From positions 1,302,001 to 1,366,000 of the forward strand of contig NZ_JRMB01000002.1 in NCBI RefSeq assembly GCF_000759445.1: a stretch of 64,000 nucleotides of DNA, written 5' to 3'. Source of the DNA: Pseudomonas lutea. GTDB lineage: Bacteria > Pseudomonadota > Gammaproteobacteria > Pseudomonadales > Pseudomonadaceae. The notes beneath the pieces were generated by a model. That model made no database searches. It was not told the origin of the DNA and saw nothing but the letters and a program-made list of their open reading frames with translations. This document shows, piece after piece, positions 53,832-62,332 of the stretch (position 1 is its first letter; each line of letters starts with the position of its first letter). The translations under genes were made by a program, and so were the position numbers.

Positions 53832-54689
53832 TCAGGCACTCGACTTGACCTCTGCCGGCGTCTGCGATGGAGTGGGCTTTTCGTTGGAGCGATCCCCGGC
53901 ATTGAGGCGCTTGTCTTGCGGGACGAGCGCCGCCGCCAGGATATCGAACAGGTTCATTTCTCCCATTAACAACTTGTCTTGATTGTCAGGCGTGCGCGCC
54001 ACCTCTTCCGCAATTCTTGCTTCCATCTCGGCCTCGTAATTGGGGGGATACCGATTCTGGACCTTTTCGATCATCGGCAACGCTTTGTAATAATCCAGAA
54101 CCTCCCGCAGGAATACGGGTACCTTGCCGGTGGCGCTGCTTTCAAGTTGACTTCGAGCGACGGCGGCGCTGGCCCATTTGTATTCCATTTGAGCACTCGA
54201 GCACCACGCAGCTCGCCTCTCGTTGATCGTATAGCCACCACGGTCGTCATAAGCAATCAATAGCAACTGATCCCGAGAAAGCCCTGGAAACGGGCTTTTC
54301 AGGTCTGTATCGCCTCGACTTGAGCTATTGACGTACTCCGTAGCAAGCCTGGCGCGTTGCAAAATATCCGGATCATCGGTCTGTGGCATTTCTACATCAT
54401 GCCGCGCCTTACCGACCTTATATCCGTCAAACAGGAATTTGCTTTGTTGCTTCACCGCATAAGCTGCCAACTCATCCCGAGACATACTTAGCTCTCGCTC
54501 ACTTGCTCTATCTGCGCTGGCGCTGAGTTGCCGCGCCATAACTGACAGGCTTTCGACTGTCGTCACCGAAGCGTTCAAAACAGGGAGTTCAGTTTCGGCA
54601 TTCACGCTCGGCAGCTTGATCCCATTTGTTTTTGGAACTTCAAGAGGTACAGAAAAGTTGCCGGACGACGAACTCACGGTTATGTGCAT
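53832..54689 (-). CDS. Unknown protein, paralog A of an accessory pair
   Basis: A 285-residue protein with no signal peptide. Residues about 95-215 are clearly related to the protein encoded at 55332-56258. Shared blocks include EMPQTDDPDILQRAR, SPFPGLSRDQLLLIAYDD and YTINERRAAW, followed by a weaker part ending LPMIEK. The first 90 residues are Ser/Thr-rich and unrelated. AAGGAG gives a firm start. I do not recognise the family. It converges on selO, 29 bp away, and is the last of three minus-strand genes in the island. Confidence 0.75.
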   Translation of the reverse strand: MHITVSSSSGNFSVPLEVPKTNGIKLPSVNAETELPVLNASVTTVESLSVMARQLSASADRASERELSMSRDELAAYAVKQQSKFLFDGYKVGKARHDVEMPQTDDPDILQRARLATEYVNSSSRGDTDLKSPFPGLSRDQLLLIAYDDRGGYTINERRAAWCSSAQMEYKWASAAVARSQLESSATGKVPVFLREVLDYYKALPMIEKVQNRYPPNYEAEMEARIAEEVARTPDNQDKLLMGEMNLFDILAAALVPQDKRLNAGDRSNEKPTPSQTPAEVKSSA

Positions 54690-54756
54690 GAAAACTCCTT
54701 CTTGAAGCTGACCTCAATGAGGCCGCACGGCCAGGCGTGCGAGCCCCAAGATACGA

Positions 54757-55206
54757 TCAGCGCATGACGAAACTCACGTTCCAGTCGTGGTTTGAATAAT
54801 TAACGGAAGTCACATTGACGTCACATATCGCCCCGCCGCTGGCAATGGCACTCCTGTTCCACTTGGGCATACGAACGCCGCCCAGGGTAGTGCTCATCAA
54901 ATAGCTGGTCGTAAATTGGCAGGATTTGACCCCTGCCTGATATCGAACGGTGGCATAGGTGATTGGCGAAGTCCCGTTTGCGCTAACTGTAAAACTGGAT
55001 GAACCACCCGCGACTACCTTTCCGGGCTTGGGCGATGCGTTAAGGTAAGTTGCTACGTCATTACGGCTGTTGTCACGCACGTACAAGGCGTCATCAGCAG
55101 TATTATTTTTGAAGTTCACTACTACCTTGGGTGCCGCGTAAACCAGCTCCCCCATCGCTAACGCGCAAAGTGCCAGCCATACATTAGCTTTCTTTATAGT
55201 GCTCAT
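54757..55206 (-). CDS. Small exported protein of unknown function
   Basis: A 149-residue protein with a clear signal peptide (about 1-24, KKANVWLALCALAMGELVYA) and a mature part rich in Ser, Thr, Asn and Val, suggesting a beta sandwich. Two cysteines (KSCQF and AICDV) could pair. Parts such as ANVWLAL...VNFKNNTADD and NYSNHDWNVSF resemble small secreted beta proteins annotated as hypothetical or insecticidal-like in other bacteria, but I am not certain. The translation start has AAGGAGG at 55215-55221, in an AT-rich leader unlike the surrounding DNA. Confidence 0.7.
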   Translation of the reverse strand: MSTIKKANVWLALCALAMGELVYAAPKVVVNFKNNTADDALYVRDNSRNDVATYLNASPKPGKVVAGGSSSFTVSANGTSPITYATVRYQAGVKSCQFTTSYLMSTTLGGVRMPKWNRSAIASGGAICDVNVTSVNYSNHDWNVSFVMR

Positions 55207-55331
55207 TTTTAGATCCTCCTTTTTATTAGATCTAAAAAAAGCTAATCAGGCATTACGCTCAATGCCAACTACCCGATCGGATAGGCGCTTTAGAGCGATG
55301 TGAATATTCAGCATCAACTCCGCCGAAACTG

Positions 55332-56258
55332 TCACGTTCGTACCGAAGGGCTCGGCGCACCGCAAGGCTGGGTATCGATTGGAGAAGCCGAGGTCTTTTC
55401 GAAGGTCTGCGCCGCTGTCGTTGGCGCCGGCGAGGTGCGGGGCGTAAATTTCCCGGCAGTAACGACAGTGTTCGAATCGGCTTTCTTGTCTTTGGCGTTC
55501 GAGATACCCGCGAGGATGTCGTAGAGCGTCAATTTGCGGTTCGTCGCCGCGCGCTCAAACGCGCCCGGCAAACTCGGCAGCGTGGGGTCAGACTGCATCC
55601 TGGCCCGCACCATCGACTCGACGTCTTTGGGGTAGCTCACTGCCCTCTCGATGGTCGGCAGCGATTTAAGGTAATTCAGAGTGGCGTCATAAAACCGGGA
55701 CGCCTTTTCTGTCCGGGCTTGCTCCATCACGCCCTCGCCGATTGCCACTGAGCGCCAGTGGTCGTCCATCTTCTGCACGCCCTGCCAGGCTGCACGCCGC
55801 TCGTTGAGCGTGAAGGCTCCACTGTCGTCAAAGGTGATCAAATTCAGTTGCTCGCGGGAGAGGTTCTCGAACGGGCTCCTGGCGTTTTTGTCACCGGCCA
55901 ATGTTCGGGTCACGAACGCACTGGCCTCGCGCGCCCGGTCCAGCAATTCCGGGTCATTTGTCTTCGGTACTTCCATCGCACGTGTACCGCTATTGGCCTC
56001 ACGGGATTCGATCAAAAACTCGTTGATGTGAGTGCGTCCGTATCGTCCCAGTTCAGCGTGGGTCATTCCGGCATCCCGCTTTGCCGCCCGCGCGGCGCTC
56101 TCGTTAAGTTGGGCGGCGAGTGTCGAGAAAGAGGCCTTGTCGGCACTTGGCTTTGCGGCCTCACCCACCGTTTTTGCTGCACTATCGGTGACAGAGCCGA
56201 GGACAGGCGTTTTGGTTGAGACGATCGCTGCAACAGCGGCCTGGATCTGGCTAATCAT
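55332..56258 (-). CDS. Unknown protein, paralog B of an accessory pair
   Basis: A 308-residue homologue of the protein at 53832-54689: EVPKTNDPELLDRAREASAF, SPFENLSREQLNLITFDD and FTLNERRAAW match its blocks. The ATG at 56258 has GGAG seven bases upstream; the frame is open to 56294. The N-terminus is Ala/Thr/Ser-rich and amphipathic, without a Sec signal. Together with the secreted protein between them, the pair looks like one accessory island. Function unknown. Confidence 0.75.
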   Translation of the reverse strand: MISQIQAAVAAIVSTKTPVLGSVTDSAAKTVGEAAKPSADKASFSTLAAQLNESAARAAKRDAGMTHAELGRYGRTHINEFLIESREANSGTRAMEVPKTNDPELLDRAREASAFVTRTLAGDKNARSPFENLSREQLNLITFDDSGAFTLNERRAAWQGVQKMDDHWRSVAIGEGVMEQARTEKASRFYDATLNYLKSLPTIERAVSYPKDVESMVRARMQSDPTLPSLPGAFERAATNRKLTLYDILAGISNAKDKKADSNTVVTAGKFTPRTSPAPTTAAQTFEKTSASPIDTQPCGAPSPSVRT

Positions 56259-56627
56259 GTACGACTCCCTGGCAATGATGATGGCAGGGGCCATTGCGCA
56301 TGGTCGTCAACCGACCCCTCGCGCTGACACTAGCGAGGGTCGGGGATGACGACCAGCTGGGCGATCGGGCAGTACTTTCGGATAGATCATGCTTGGAGAA
56401 CGTCGTTCGAGCCCTATGGCCAAAGGTTCAGGCAGAGACTAATCAGGGAGTTTGTTGCGTTTGCAAGCCAGAGGTTTCAGCCGCTTTGCAACCAAGTTCA
56501 AGCGCAGACTTGGAAGCGGGTCACAGTTTAGTTTTATCAGTGCCCGTCGTCTTAACCAACTGCCAGCTTGATAACCTTGCCCACCGTCACCACGTAGCAG
56601 TCATCCTACCTATCAAGGGTTTTTACA
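56259..56627. other. Gap between the accessory island and trxC
   Basis: About 370 bp. I see no gene or clear structured element here; it must contain the promoters of paralog B (minus) and trxC (plus). Confidence 0.4.
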
Positions 56628-57062
56628 ATGTCCGAATCTTTGCTGATCCCCTGCCCACACTGCAATGGACTCAATCGCATTCCCGCCGGGCGTTTGGCTG
56701 ACCAGCCAAAATGCGGTCGTTGCAAGCAGCCTGTGTTGCTGAGCAAACCCTTCAATCTGAATCAGGCCGCCTACGCCAGCCAGATCAAAGGCGATCTCCC
56801 TCTGCTGGTCGATGTCTGGGCCGAATGGTGCGGCCCATGCAAGTCCTTTGCGCCTACGTTTGAACAAGCGGCGGCTCACCTAAGCGGGCGGGTGCGGCTG
56901 GCCAAGTTGGACAGTGAGGCTAACCAACAGCTTTCCGCTCAGTTGGGAATTCGGTCGATTCCGAGCCTGATCCTGTTTAAGGACGGTCGAGAGGTTGCCC
57001 GGCAAAGTGGCGCAATGCCGCTGCAACAGTTGCTGGCCTGGCTGAATGGCCAAGGGCTTTGA
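56628..57062 (+). CDS. trxC: Thioredoxin 2
   Basis: Cytoplasmic thioredoxin with an N-terminal zinc finger. Cysteines C9, C12, C29 and C32 form the zinc site, and the active site is WCGPC with C68 and C71. At 144 residues the length matches E. coli TrxC (139). It serves reductases such as MsrA, which is also encoded in this window but elsewhere in it, and is usually induced by oxidative stress. Confidence 0.95.
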   Translation: MSESLLIPCPHCNGLNRIPAGRLADQPKCGRCKQPVLLSKPFNLNQAAYASQIKGDLPLLVDVWAEWCGPCKSFAPTFEQAAAHLSGRVRLAKLDSEANQQLSAQLGIRSIPSLILFKDGREVARQSGAMPLQQLLAWLNGQGL

Positions 57063-57197
57063 GGCCGTTTCGCCAGCGATTGAAGTGCATGTCAGCCAAT
57101 GCTGTAGGCATGTTCTGAAAGCGTCACCTGGGTCAATAGGCGTCGAAATCTGCGTCTAGGCTTGGCCACTCCTATCGGTACCCTGGAGTAGCTAGCG

Positions 57198-57578
57198 ATG
57201 ACATATGTGGTCAGAGAGGGCGATTCAACAACGACCGGCGGCATGGTGCTGAGTGCCTCCGGCTCGCAAACGTGGGAGGACCGGCGCCTGGCGCGCATGG
57301 GAGACCCGGTGTGGTGTGAGCGGTGCGCTCAGGTCGGTTTTATTGGGCAAGGCAATCCAACCTTCATTGATGACCTCGTGGCCGTGGCAACGGACGGTCA
57401 TGCTGTGCGGTGTGCATGTGCGGAAGGCACCCACCGCCTGATCGCCAGTCAGGACCAGCTCCAGGCCGACATGGAGGCTGCCATCGACATCCCGAAAGAC
57501 ATGGCCGACAAGGCGCGCAAGCGAGTCAAACAGATGACCAAAGCGCGCAAGGACAGCCCATGCCCTTTAGCTGACTGA
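57198..57578 (+). CDS. Orphan PAAR-repeat protein
   Basis: PAAR proteins form the tip of the type VI secretion spike. The 126-residue protein has the PAAR core in its first 85 residues: GDSTTTGGMVLSAS, RMGDPVWCERCAQVGFIGQGN, DGHAVRCACAEGTHRLIASQ, with glycine-rich beta turns and four cysteines that may bind zinc or iron at the tip. A short helical, Lys-rich tail (about 88-126) follows and carries no recognised toxin domain. No vgrG, hcp or tss gene is near. GGAG before the ATG supports the start. Confidence 0.85.
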   Translation: MTYVVREGDSTTTGGMVLSASGSQTWEDRRLARMGDPVWCERCAQVGFIGQGNPTFIDDLVAVATDGHAVRCACAEGTHRLIASQDQLQADMEAAIDIPKDMADKARKRVKQMTKARKDSPCPLAD

Positions 57579-57606
57579 CGCGTTGCAGCCTCGCCTGCAT
57601 GGGTGA

Positions 57607-58389
57607 TCAGCGATGGCCCGCTTCCTTCTCCAGCAAGTGATGCAGCTCAACAAACTGCTGGGTCAGCTTGTGCCGCGGCTCTAGATGGATCAGCGGCATA
57701 TTGGCCTGGTGGGATTCACGCATCTTGATCGAACTGCCGAGGTATACCGGCAGCACCGGCAGCCCCTCGGCAATCAGTTCGTCGAGGATCTGCTGAGGCA
57801 GACTTGCGCGTGCCTGAAACTGGTTAACGATAATGCCTTCCACCTCCAGCTGTTCGTTGTGATCTTCCTTTAGCTCATCGATTTCCTTGAGCAACCCGTA
57901 CAGCGCCTGTCGTGAAAAACTGTCGCAATCAAACGGGATCAGGACACGGTCGGCTGCGATCAACGCCGAGACCGCGTAGAAATTCAGTGCGGGAGGCGTG
58001 TCCAGATAAATGCGGTCGTAATCCTCGCTCAGCTCGTCCAGCAGCTTTCGCAGCTTGTTGATCTTGTGCTTGGCTTCGAGCTTGGGCTGAAGATCCGCCA
58101 ACTCGGCGGTGGCGGTCACGACGTGAAGGTTGTCGAACGGTGTTTCGTAAATATCGACCTGGTTCTTTTTGGCGCCGGGGCCGGAGGACAAGGTTTGCTT
58201 GAAGAAGTCGGCGATGCCCATGGGGATCTCGTCACCCGTCAAACCGGTCAGGTACTGCGTCGAATTCGCTTGGGCATCAAGATCGATCAACAGCGTTCGA
58301 TAACCTTCATGCGCACTGACCGCTGCCAGGTTGCAGGCGATGCTGGACTTGCCAACGCCGCCTTTCTGATTGAACACCACACGCCGCAT
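57607..58389 (-). CDS. ParA-family ATPase
   Basis: A 260-residue deviant-Walker ATPase: NQKGGVGKSS with K9 and K14, then LIDLDAQANST, and IYLDTPPALN. These proteins position cargo, plasmids or chromosome regions. It is not next to parB or gidB, so it is an orphan ParA rather than the chromosomal partitioning protein. Pseudomonas chromosomes carry such a gene in this neighbourhood (the PA5028 type). Its cargo is not known. Confidence 0.9.
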   Translation of the reverse strand: MRRVVFNQKGGVGKSSIACNLAAVSAHEGYRTLLIDLDAQANSTQYLTGLTGDEIPMGIADFFKQTLSSGPGAKKNQVDIYETPFDNLHVVTATAELADLQPKLEAKHKINKLRKLLDELSEDYDRIYLDTPPALNFYAVSALIAADRVLIPFDCDSFSRQALYGLLKEIDELKEDHNEQLEVEGIIVNQFQARASLPQQILDELIAEGLPVLPVYLGSSIKMRESHQANMPLIHLEPRHKLTQQFVELHHLLEKEAGHR

Positions 58390-58712
58390 GCAATAACTCC
58401 CCGTTGCTGTCTAGCCGTAAGGATCGCCCGCGACCCGATGAATGGTCTCGAGTCTAGGCAATCACGATGAATAGGGCGAGCCTCTCTGGAAATCTGACTG
58501 TCATGATCAAGTTCGCACCTGGGCTGGTGGCGCCTCGCAGAACGATGTCAGATGTCGCCGACTCTCCAATAGGACATCGGTTAGTAAACAAGTCTTTTGT
58601 TTCAACGGTTAACTCGGTGAAACTGTGCGCACTCAAGGATTTCGGCGGTGTGAACTGCCGATATCCACCTTAAACGCTTGCAACCATTAGCGGTACCCAG
58701 AAGGTAATTCCC
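58390..58712. other. Gap between ParA gene and lipoprotein gene
   Basis: About 320 bp with no recognisable gene. It should hold the divergent promoters of both genes. No strong palindrome was seen. Confidence 0.4.
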
Positions 58713-59201
58713 ATGATTCGTACCCTTCTCCTTGTCTGCGTCCTGGTGCTGAGCGGCTGCGTCAGCCATGCGCCGCTGCCGGCGCAGACGCCACATATCA
58801 AATTCCCCGTGCAGCTTCACGTCACGCGAGACCAGGCTGGCGAACGGTTTGACTGGAAGATGGAGATCCAGAAGGAACGCAAGGGCCTGCGTTTTACTTT
58901 AACGGACCCTCAGGGCGTGCTGGTTGCACGCCAGCAACTGCGCGAGGAGCGCTGGAAGGCTGACCCCTCGCTCCCCGCGAATCACGAAGCACGGGAGCTC
59001 TTCGCCGCGGTGTTATTTGCCCTGACATCCCTGGAAGAAGTGCGTTTTGACTATCCCGGTGTGCAGTTGCGACCCTACGGGCGCAGCCTGGATGATCGCT
59101 GGTTCGTCGACTACGCGTCGGAGGGCTTCTTCCGGATCAGCATGGAAAGTGACGAGCTGAAATACGTGGTCAGTCCGCTTGAAGGCAAGGCGCGAAAGTA
59201 A
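58713..59201 (+). CDS. Outer-membrane-type lipoprotein of unknown function
   Basis: A 162-residue protein with a lipoprotein signal peptide and lipobox LSGC, acylated cysteine C16. The residue at +2 is Val, which favours the outer membrane. The mature domain is a mixed alpha/beta-looking protein with charged segments (DWKMEIQKERKGLRF). Relatives are annotated only as hypothetical or DUF3261-like; I am unsure of that link. It stands alone upstream of the LysR gene's end. Confidence 0.8.
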   Translation: MIRTLLLVCVLVLSGCVSHAPLPAQTPHIKFPVQLHVTRDQAGERFDWKMEIQKERKGLRFTLTDPQGVLVARQQLREERWKADPSLPANHEARELFAAVLFALTSLEEVRFDYPGVQLRPYGRSLDDRWFVDYASEGFFRISMESDELKYVVSPLEGKARK

Positions 59202-59249
59202 CCTGTCGTCTCGGCAGCATGCCTGCCCCTTGGACGCCCCCCGAAAAAC

Positions 59250-59279
59250 CTGGCCCGGCAGACTGAACCTGGGCCAGGC
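59250..59279 (-). terminator. Terminator of the LysR gene
   Basis: CCTGGCCC/GGGCCAGG stem with a 14-base loop; on the minus strand it is followed by five T. It lies about 30 bp beyond the LysR stop. Confidence 0.75.
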
Positions 59280-59310
59280 AAGCATCCATGGATAGCGTTG
59301 TTTTCAGTGG

Positions 59311-60210
59311 TCAGTCACCCGCCTTTCGCGTCACCAGTTCGACAAATGCCTTGGCCATCGGCGACTTCTGATCCTTGCGCTGGACCAGCCAGACCGCCGA
59401 GGTGGCCTGAGCATCCAGCAGCGTGCGGTAAACCACCCCATCGATACGCATGCGTTGATAAGACGCCGGCAGCACCGTGACTCCCAGCCCTGCGGCCACC
59501 AGCCCGATAATGGTCATTGCCTCGCCCGCTTCCTGGGTGAACAACGGGCTGAAGCCCGCTTCGCGTGCCAGATCGAGCAACTGCGCATAGAGCCCGCTGC
59601 CGTAGCTGCGCGGGAAGAACACAAACGGTTCACTGGCCAGTTCGCGCAAATGAATACCACGCTCCGAACCTTCGGCAAGCGGATGATCCGAGCGCAGGAT
59701 GGCCACCAACGGTTCGCGCAGCAACTCCACGGCCACCAGTGAGTCCGGTAACGGCAGGGGCCGCATGATGCCGACCTGCATCGACTCGTTTTCAAGCCGC
59801 TCGGCAACTTCGCGGCTGCTCATTTCCTGAAGCGCCAGGTGGACAGCAGGATAGCGCTGCCGAAACGCGAAGATCGCCTGCGGGATGCTCGACGTGAACG
59901 GCGCGGACGCTGTGAAACCGATTTTCAGTTCGCCCAGCTCGCCCAATTGTGCACGGCGAGCCACGTCCGACGCTTTTCCAACCTGCGCCAGCACCAGCCG
60001 CGCTTCGTCGAGGAAAAGCCGGCCCGCTTCGCTGAGCTCGACCCGACGATTGGTCCGCTCGAATAAACGCGCGCCCAGCTCCTGCTCCAACGCTTGAATC
60101 TGCTGGCTCAACGGTGGCTGTGAAATGCCCAGCGCGTGAGCAGCCCGACCAAAATGCAGCTCTTCAGCAACTGCGATGAAGTAACGCAGATGGCGTAATT
60201 CCACACTCAC
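59311..60210 (-). CDS. LysR-family transcriptional regulator
   Basis: A 299-residue LysR protein: helix-turn-helix in LRHLRYFIAVAEELHFGRAAHALGISQPPLSQQIQ (about 5-40) and the substrate-binding domain from about 90. It starts with GTG and lies divergent from an MFS transporter gene, with a shared 108-bp gap. Regulators of this layout usually control the divergent gene. The inducer is unknown. Confidence 0.9.
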   Translation of the reverse strand: MSVELRHLRYFIAVAEELHFGRAAHALGISQPPLSQQIQALEQELGARLFERTNRRVELSEAGRLFLDEARLVLAQVGKASDVARRAQLGELGELKIGFTASAPFTSSIPQAIFAFRQRYPAVHLALQEMSSREVAERLENESMQVGIMRPLPLPDSLVAVELLREPLVAILRSDHPLAEGSERGIHLRELASEPFVFFPRSYGSGLYAQLLDLAREAGFSPLFTQEAGEAMTIIGLVAAGLGVTVLPASYQRMRIDGVVYRTLLDAQATSAVWLVQRKDQKSPMAKAFVELVTRKAGD

Positions 60211-60318
60211 CTCATTGAGTCGTCAAACCTATCAAACAGGTCGAACAATATATTGGAAGCAATCGTTGGCCGACTATATTCTTTTGCCATTGCGTCCGCT
60301 CCCTGTCTGAGGTCACCC
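60211..60318. promoter_or_regulatory. Divergent LysR/MFS promoter region
   Basis: The gap contains ACCT-ATCAAAC-AGGT (60227-60241), a short inverted repeat suited to LysR binding, and AT-rich DNA near ATATATTGG. Assignment as the LysR site is inferred from position. Confidence 0.35.
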
Positions 60319-61584
60319 GTGAATACTGCTGCATCCGCCACCACGCCTGCCGATACCGTCGAAGCGGCTATCCCGCTGGGTGATATGTATATCGAAAAAG
60401 ACACCCCCGCTTTCCTTCGTACCGTTTTGGCCCTTTTCTCGGGCGGTTTCGCGACGTTCGCCCTGCTCTACTGTGTGCAACCGATGATGCCCGTGCTCTC
60501 GCGGGACTTCTCCATCAATGCAGCCCAGAGCAGCCTCATACTGTCAGTGTCTACCGCAATGCTGGCCATCGGGCTATTGATCACCGGCCCCGTTTCTGAT
60601 CGCCTCGGCCGCAAGTCGGTCATGGTTTTTTCCTTGTTTTCCGCCGCCCTTTTCACCATCGCCAGCGCGCTGATGCCGACGTGGGAAGGCGTACTGATTA
60701 CGCGTGCGTTCGTAGGTCTGTCATTAAGCGGGCTCGCTGCCGTGGCCATGACGTACCTCAGTGAGGAGATTCACCCGCAGCACATCGGTTTGGCCATGGG
60801 GCTTTACATCGGGGGCAACGCGATTGGCGGAATGAGCGGCCGGGTGATTACCGGGGTGTTGAGTGACTACGTCAGCTGGCATACGGCGCTGTTGATCATG
60901 GGCGTGATCGCGCTGGGCGCGGCCTGTGTGTTCTGGAAAATCCTGCCGCCTTCGCGCAACTTCCGCGCCCGCCCGCTCAATGGCCGTAGCCTGCTGGAAG
61001 GTTTCGTTCTGCAATTTCGTGACGCCGGCCTGCCGTGGCTGTTCCTGGAAGGCTTCCTGCTGATGGGCGCGTTTGTGACGCTGTTTAACTACATCGGTTA
61101 CCGCCTGCTGGCCGACCCGTACAACCTGAGTCAGGCCGTGGTTGGCCTGTTTTCGGTCGTGTACCTGTCGGGCATTTACAGCTCGGCAAAGATCGGTGCG
61201 CTGGCTGACCAACTGGGCCGGCGCAACGTACTGTGGGCGGTGATTGTGCTGATGCTTGTCGGCGTGGTGCTGACGCTGTTCACGCCCCTGGCGGTCGTGG
61301 TCATTGGGGTGCTGATGTTCACCTTCGGCTTCTTCGGCGCACACTCTGTTGCGAGCAGCTGGATCGGCCGCCGCGCCATCAAGGCCAAAGGCCAGGCCTC
61401 GTCGCTGTACCTGTTCAGCTACTACGTCGGCTCCAGCGTTGCCGGGACAGGCGGCGGCGTGTTCTGGCACTACGCGGGCTGGAACGGTATCGGCGCCTTT
61501 ATTGGCCTGCTGCTGCTGATCGCGCTCGGTGTCGCGCTGAAACTGGCGAAAGTGAAGCCGTTGGCGGTGAATGTGCAGGTCTGA
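60319..61584 (+). CDS. MFS transporter, DHA1/CynX-like
   Basis: A 421-residue major facilitator protein with about 12 hydrophobic helices from residue 33 on. Motif A is seen as GPVSDRLGRKSVM; a second version GALADQLGRRNVL follows the midpoint. Motif YLSEEIHP and GRVITGVLSDY are in the usual helix 5-6 area. The start is GTG at 60319 after TGAGGT. The frame extends upstream to 60253 but that adds residues with no relatives. The substrate is not known; the divergent LysR gene is its likely regulator. Confidence 0.85.
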   Translation: MNTAASATTPADTVEAAIPLGDMYIEKDTPAFLRTVLALFSGGFATFALLYCVQPMMPVLSRDFSINAAQSSLILSVSTAMLAIGLLITGPVSDRLGRKSVMVFSLFSAALFTIASALMPTWEGVLITRAFVGLSLSGLAAVAMTYLSEEIHPQHIGLAMGLYIGGNAIGGMSGRVITGVLSDYVSWHTALLIMGVIALGAACVFWKILPPSRNFRARPLNGRSLLEGFVLQFRDAGLPWLFLEGFLLMGAFVTLFNYIGYRLLADPYNLSQAVVGLFSVVYLSGIYSSAKIGALADQLGRRNVLWAVIVLMLVGVVLTLFTPLAVVVIGVLMFTFGFFGAHSVASSWIGRRAIKAKGQASSLYLFSYYVGSSVAGTGGGVFWHYAGWNGIGAFIGLLLLIALGVALKLAKVKPLAVNVQV

Positions 61585-61650
61585 TGAAGGCGTGCGTTTT
61601 CATACAAATCGCGGCATCGTTTCACATCCTTCCCATCCATATCGCCTGAC

Positions 61651-61683
61651 AGCTAAGCGTGGACAGTTAATTCACGCTTAGCT
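61651..61683. promoter_or_regulatory. 11-bp perfect inverted repeat before higB
   Basis: AGCTAAGCGTG (61651-61661) and CACGCTTAGCT (61673-61683) are perfect arms, 11 bp apart, ending four bases before the higB start. No T-run follows, so it is unlikely to be the terminator of the MFS gene. It is a good candidate for the HigA operator. Confidence 0.6.
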
Positions 61684-61686
61684 GCG

Positions 61687-61965
61687 ATGATCAGAACCTT
61701 CAAACATAAAGGCCTCAGGGCTTTTTTCCACACCGGAACGACGCGAGGGATTCGCGCGGCTCATGCGAACCGCCTGCGATTTATTTTGGGAGCGCTAGAA
61801 ATCGCTGAGGGACCTAATGAACTGGCTTAATCCACATTGAAACTGCATCCACTGAAAGGCAACTTGACGCAGTTTTGGTCAGTATCAGTGAGCGGGAACT
61901 GGCGAATTATTTTTAGATTCATCGAGAAGGATGTTGAGCTCGTCGACTATCTCGATTACCACTGA
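61687..61965 (+). pseudogene. higB: HigB toxin gene interrupted by an in-frame stop
   Basis: Reading from the ATG at 61687, the frame codes MIRTFKHKGLRAFF...HANRLRFILGALEIAEG, the HigB start, then stops at a TAA at 61828-61830. The same frame continues through LKLHPLKGN, VSVSGNWRIIFRF and VDYLDYH to TGA at 61963-61965, the second half of a HigB toxin. Only one nonsense codon separates the halves, so it is a recent loss. The stop removes the RNase active-site region. This gene is invisible as an ORF because of the stop. Confidence 0.8.
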
Positions 61966-61978
61966 CAGGAGTTCCTGC

Positions 61979-62278
61979 ATGAGAATGCACAACCCTCCCC
62001 ACCCTGGCGAAATGATCCAGGAAATGCTACCGGAGATGAACATCAAGATTGCCGAAATGGCACGGCGGCTTCATTTTTCTCGCGAGATGTTGTCGCGGGT
62101 CATTAACTGCCGTGCGCCGATCAGTCCAGATTTAGCGGTACGACTGGAACGCGCAGGTCTAAGCACCGCTCGCTTTTGGCTAGCGGTACAAATGAGCCAC
62201 GACCTTTGGCAAGCCGAGCACCGCGAGCAGCCGCCCATCACGCCGCTGTATGTTGCTCCGACGATCACCGCAGCCTGA
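61979..62278 (+). CDS. higA: HigA antitoxin, XRE family
   Basis: The 99-residue HigA-type antitoxin begins MHNPPHPGE, the usual start of this family, and has a helix-turn-helix at about 22-55 (IKIAEMARRLHFSREMLSRV). It lies 13 bp after the higB end, with AGGAG before the ATG at 61979. Its partner toxin is broken, so it is an orphan antitoxin. It may still act as a repressor at the inverted repeat upstream. Confidence 0.88.
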   Translation: MRMHNPPHPGEMIQEMLPEMNIKIAEMARRLHFSREMLSRVINCRAPISPDLAVRLERAGLSTARFWLAVQMSHDLWQAEHREQPPITPLYVAPTITAA

Positions 62279-62292
62279 ACCCTATACAAAAA

Positions 62293-62312
62293 CGCCCGGC
62301 ATGTGCCGGGCG
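62293..62312. terminator. Shared terminator between higA and hemE
   Basis: CGCCCGGCA and TGCCGGGCG are a perfect 9-bp stem. On the minus strand five T follow, so it serves hemE well; on the plus strand only CTTTC follows. Confidence 0.8.
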
Positions 62313-62332
62313 CTTTCATGTTGGGGAACCGC

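Noticed and set aside
57198..57578. Type VI secretion cluster around the PAAR gene
   Set aside because: No vgrG, hcp, tssB/C or clpV-like gene is found on either side.
61651..61683. Terminator of the MFS gene
   Set aside because: The stem has an 11-base spacer and no T-tract on either strand, and it ends four bases before higB, so an operator is more likely.
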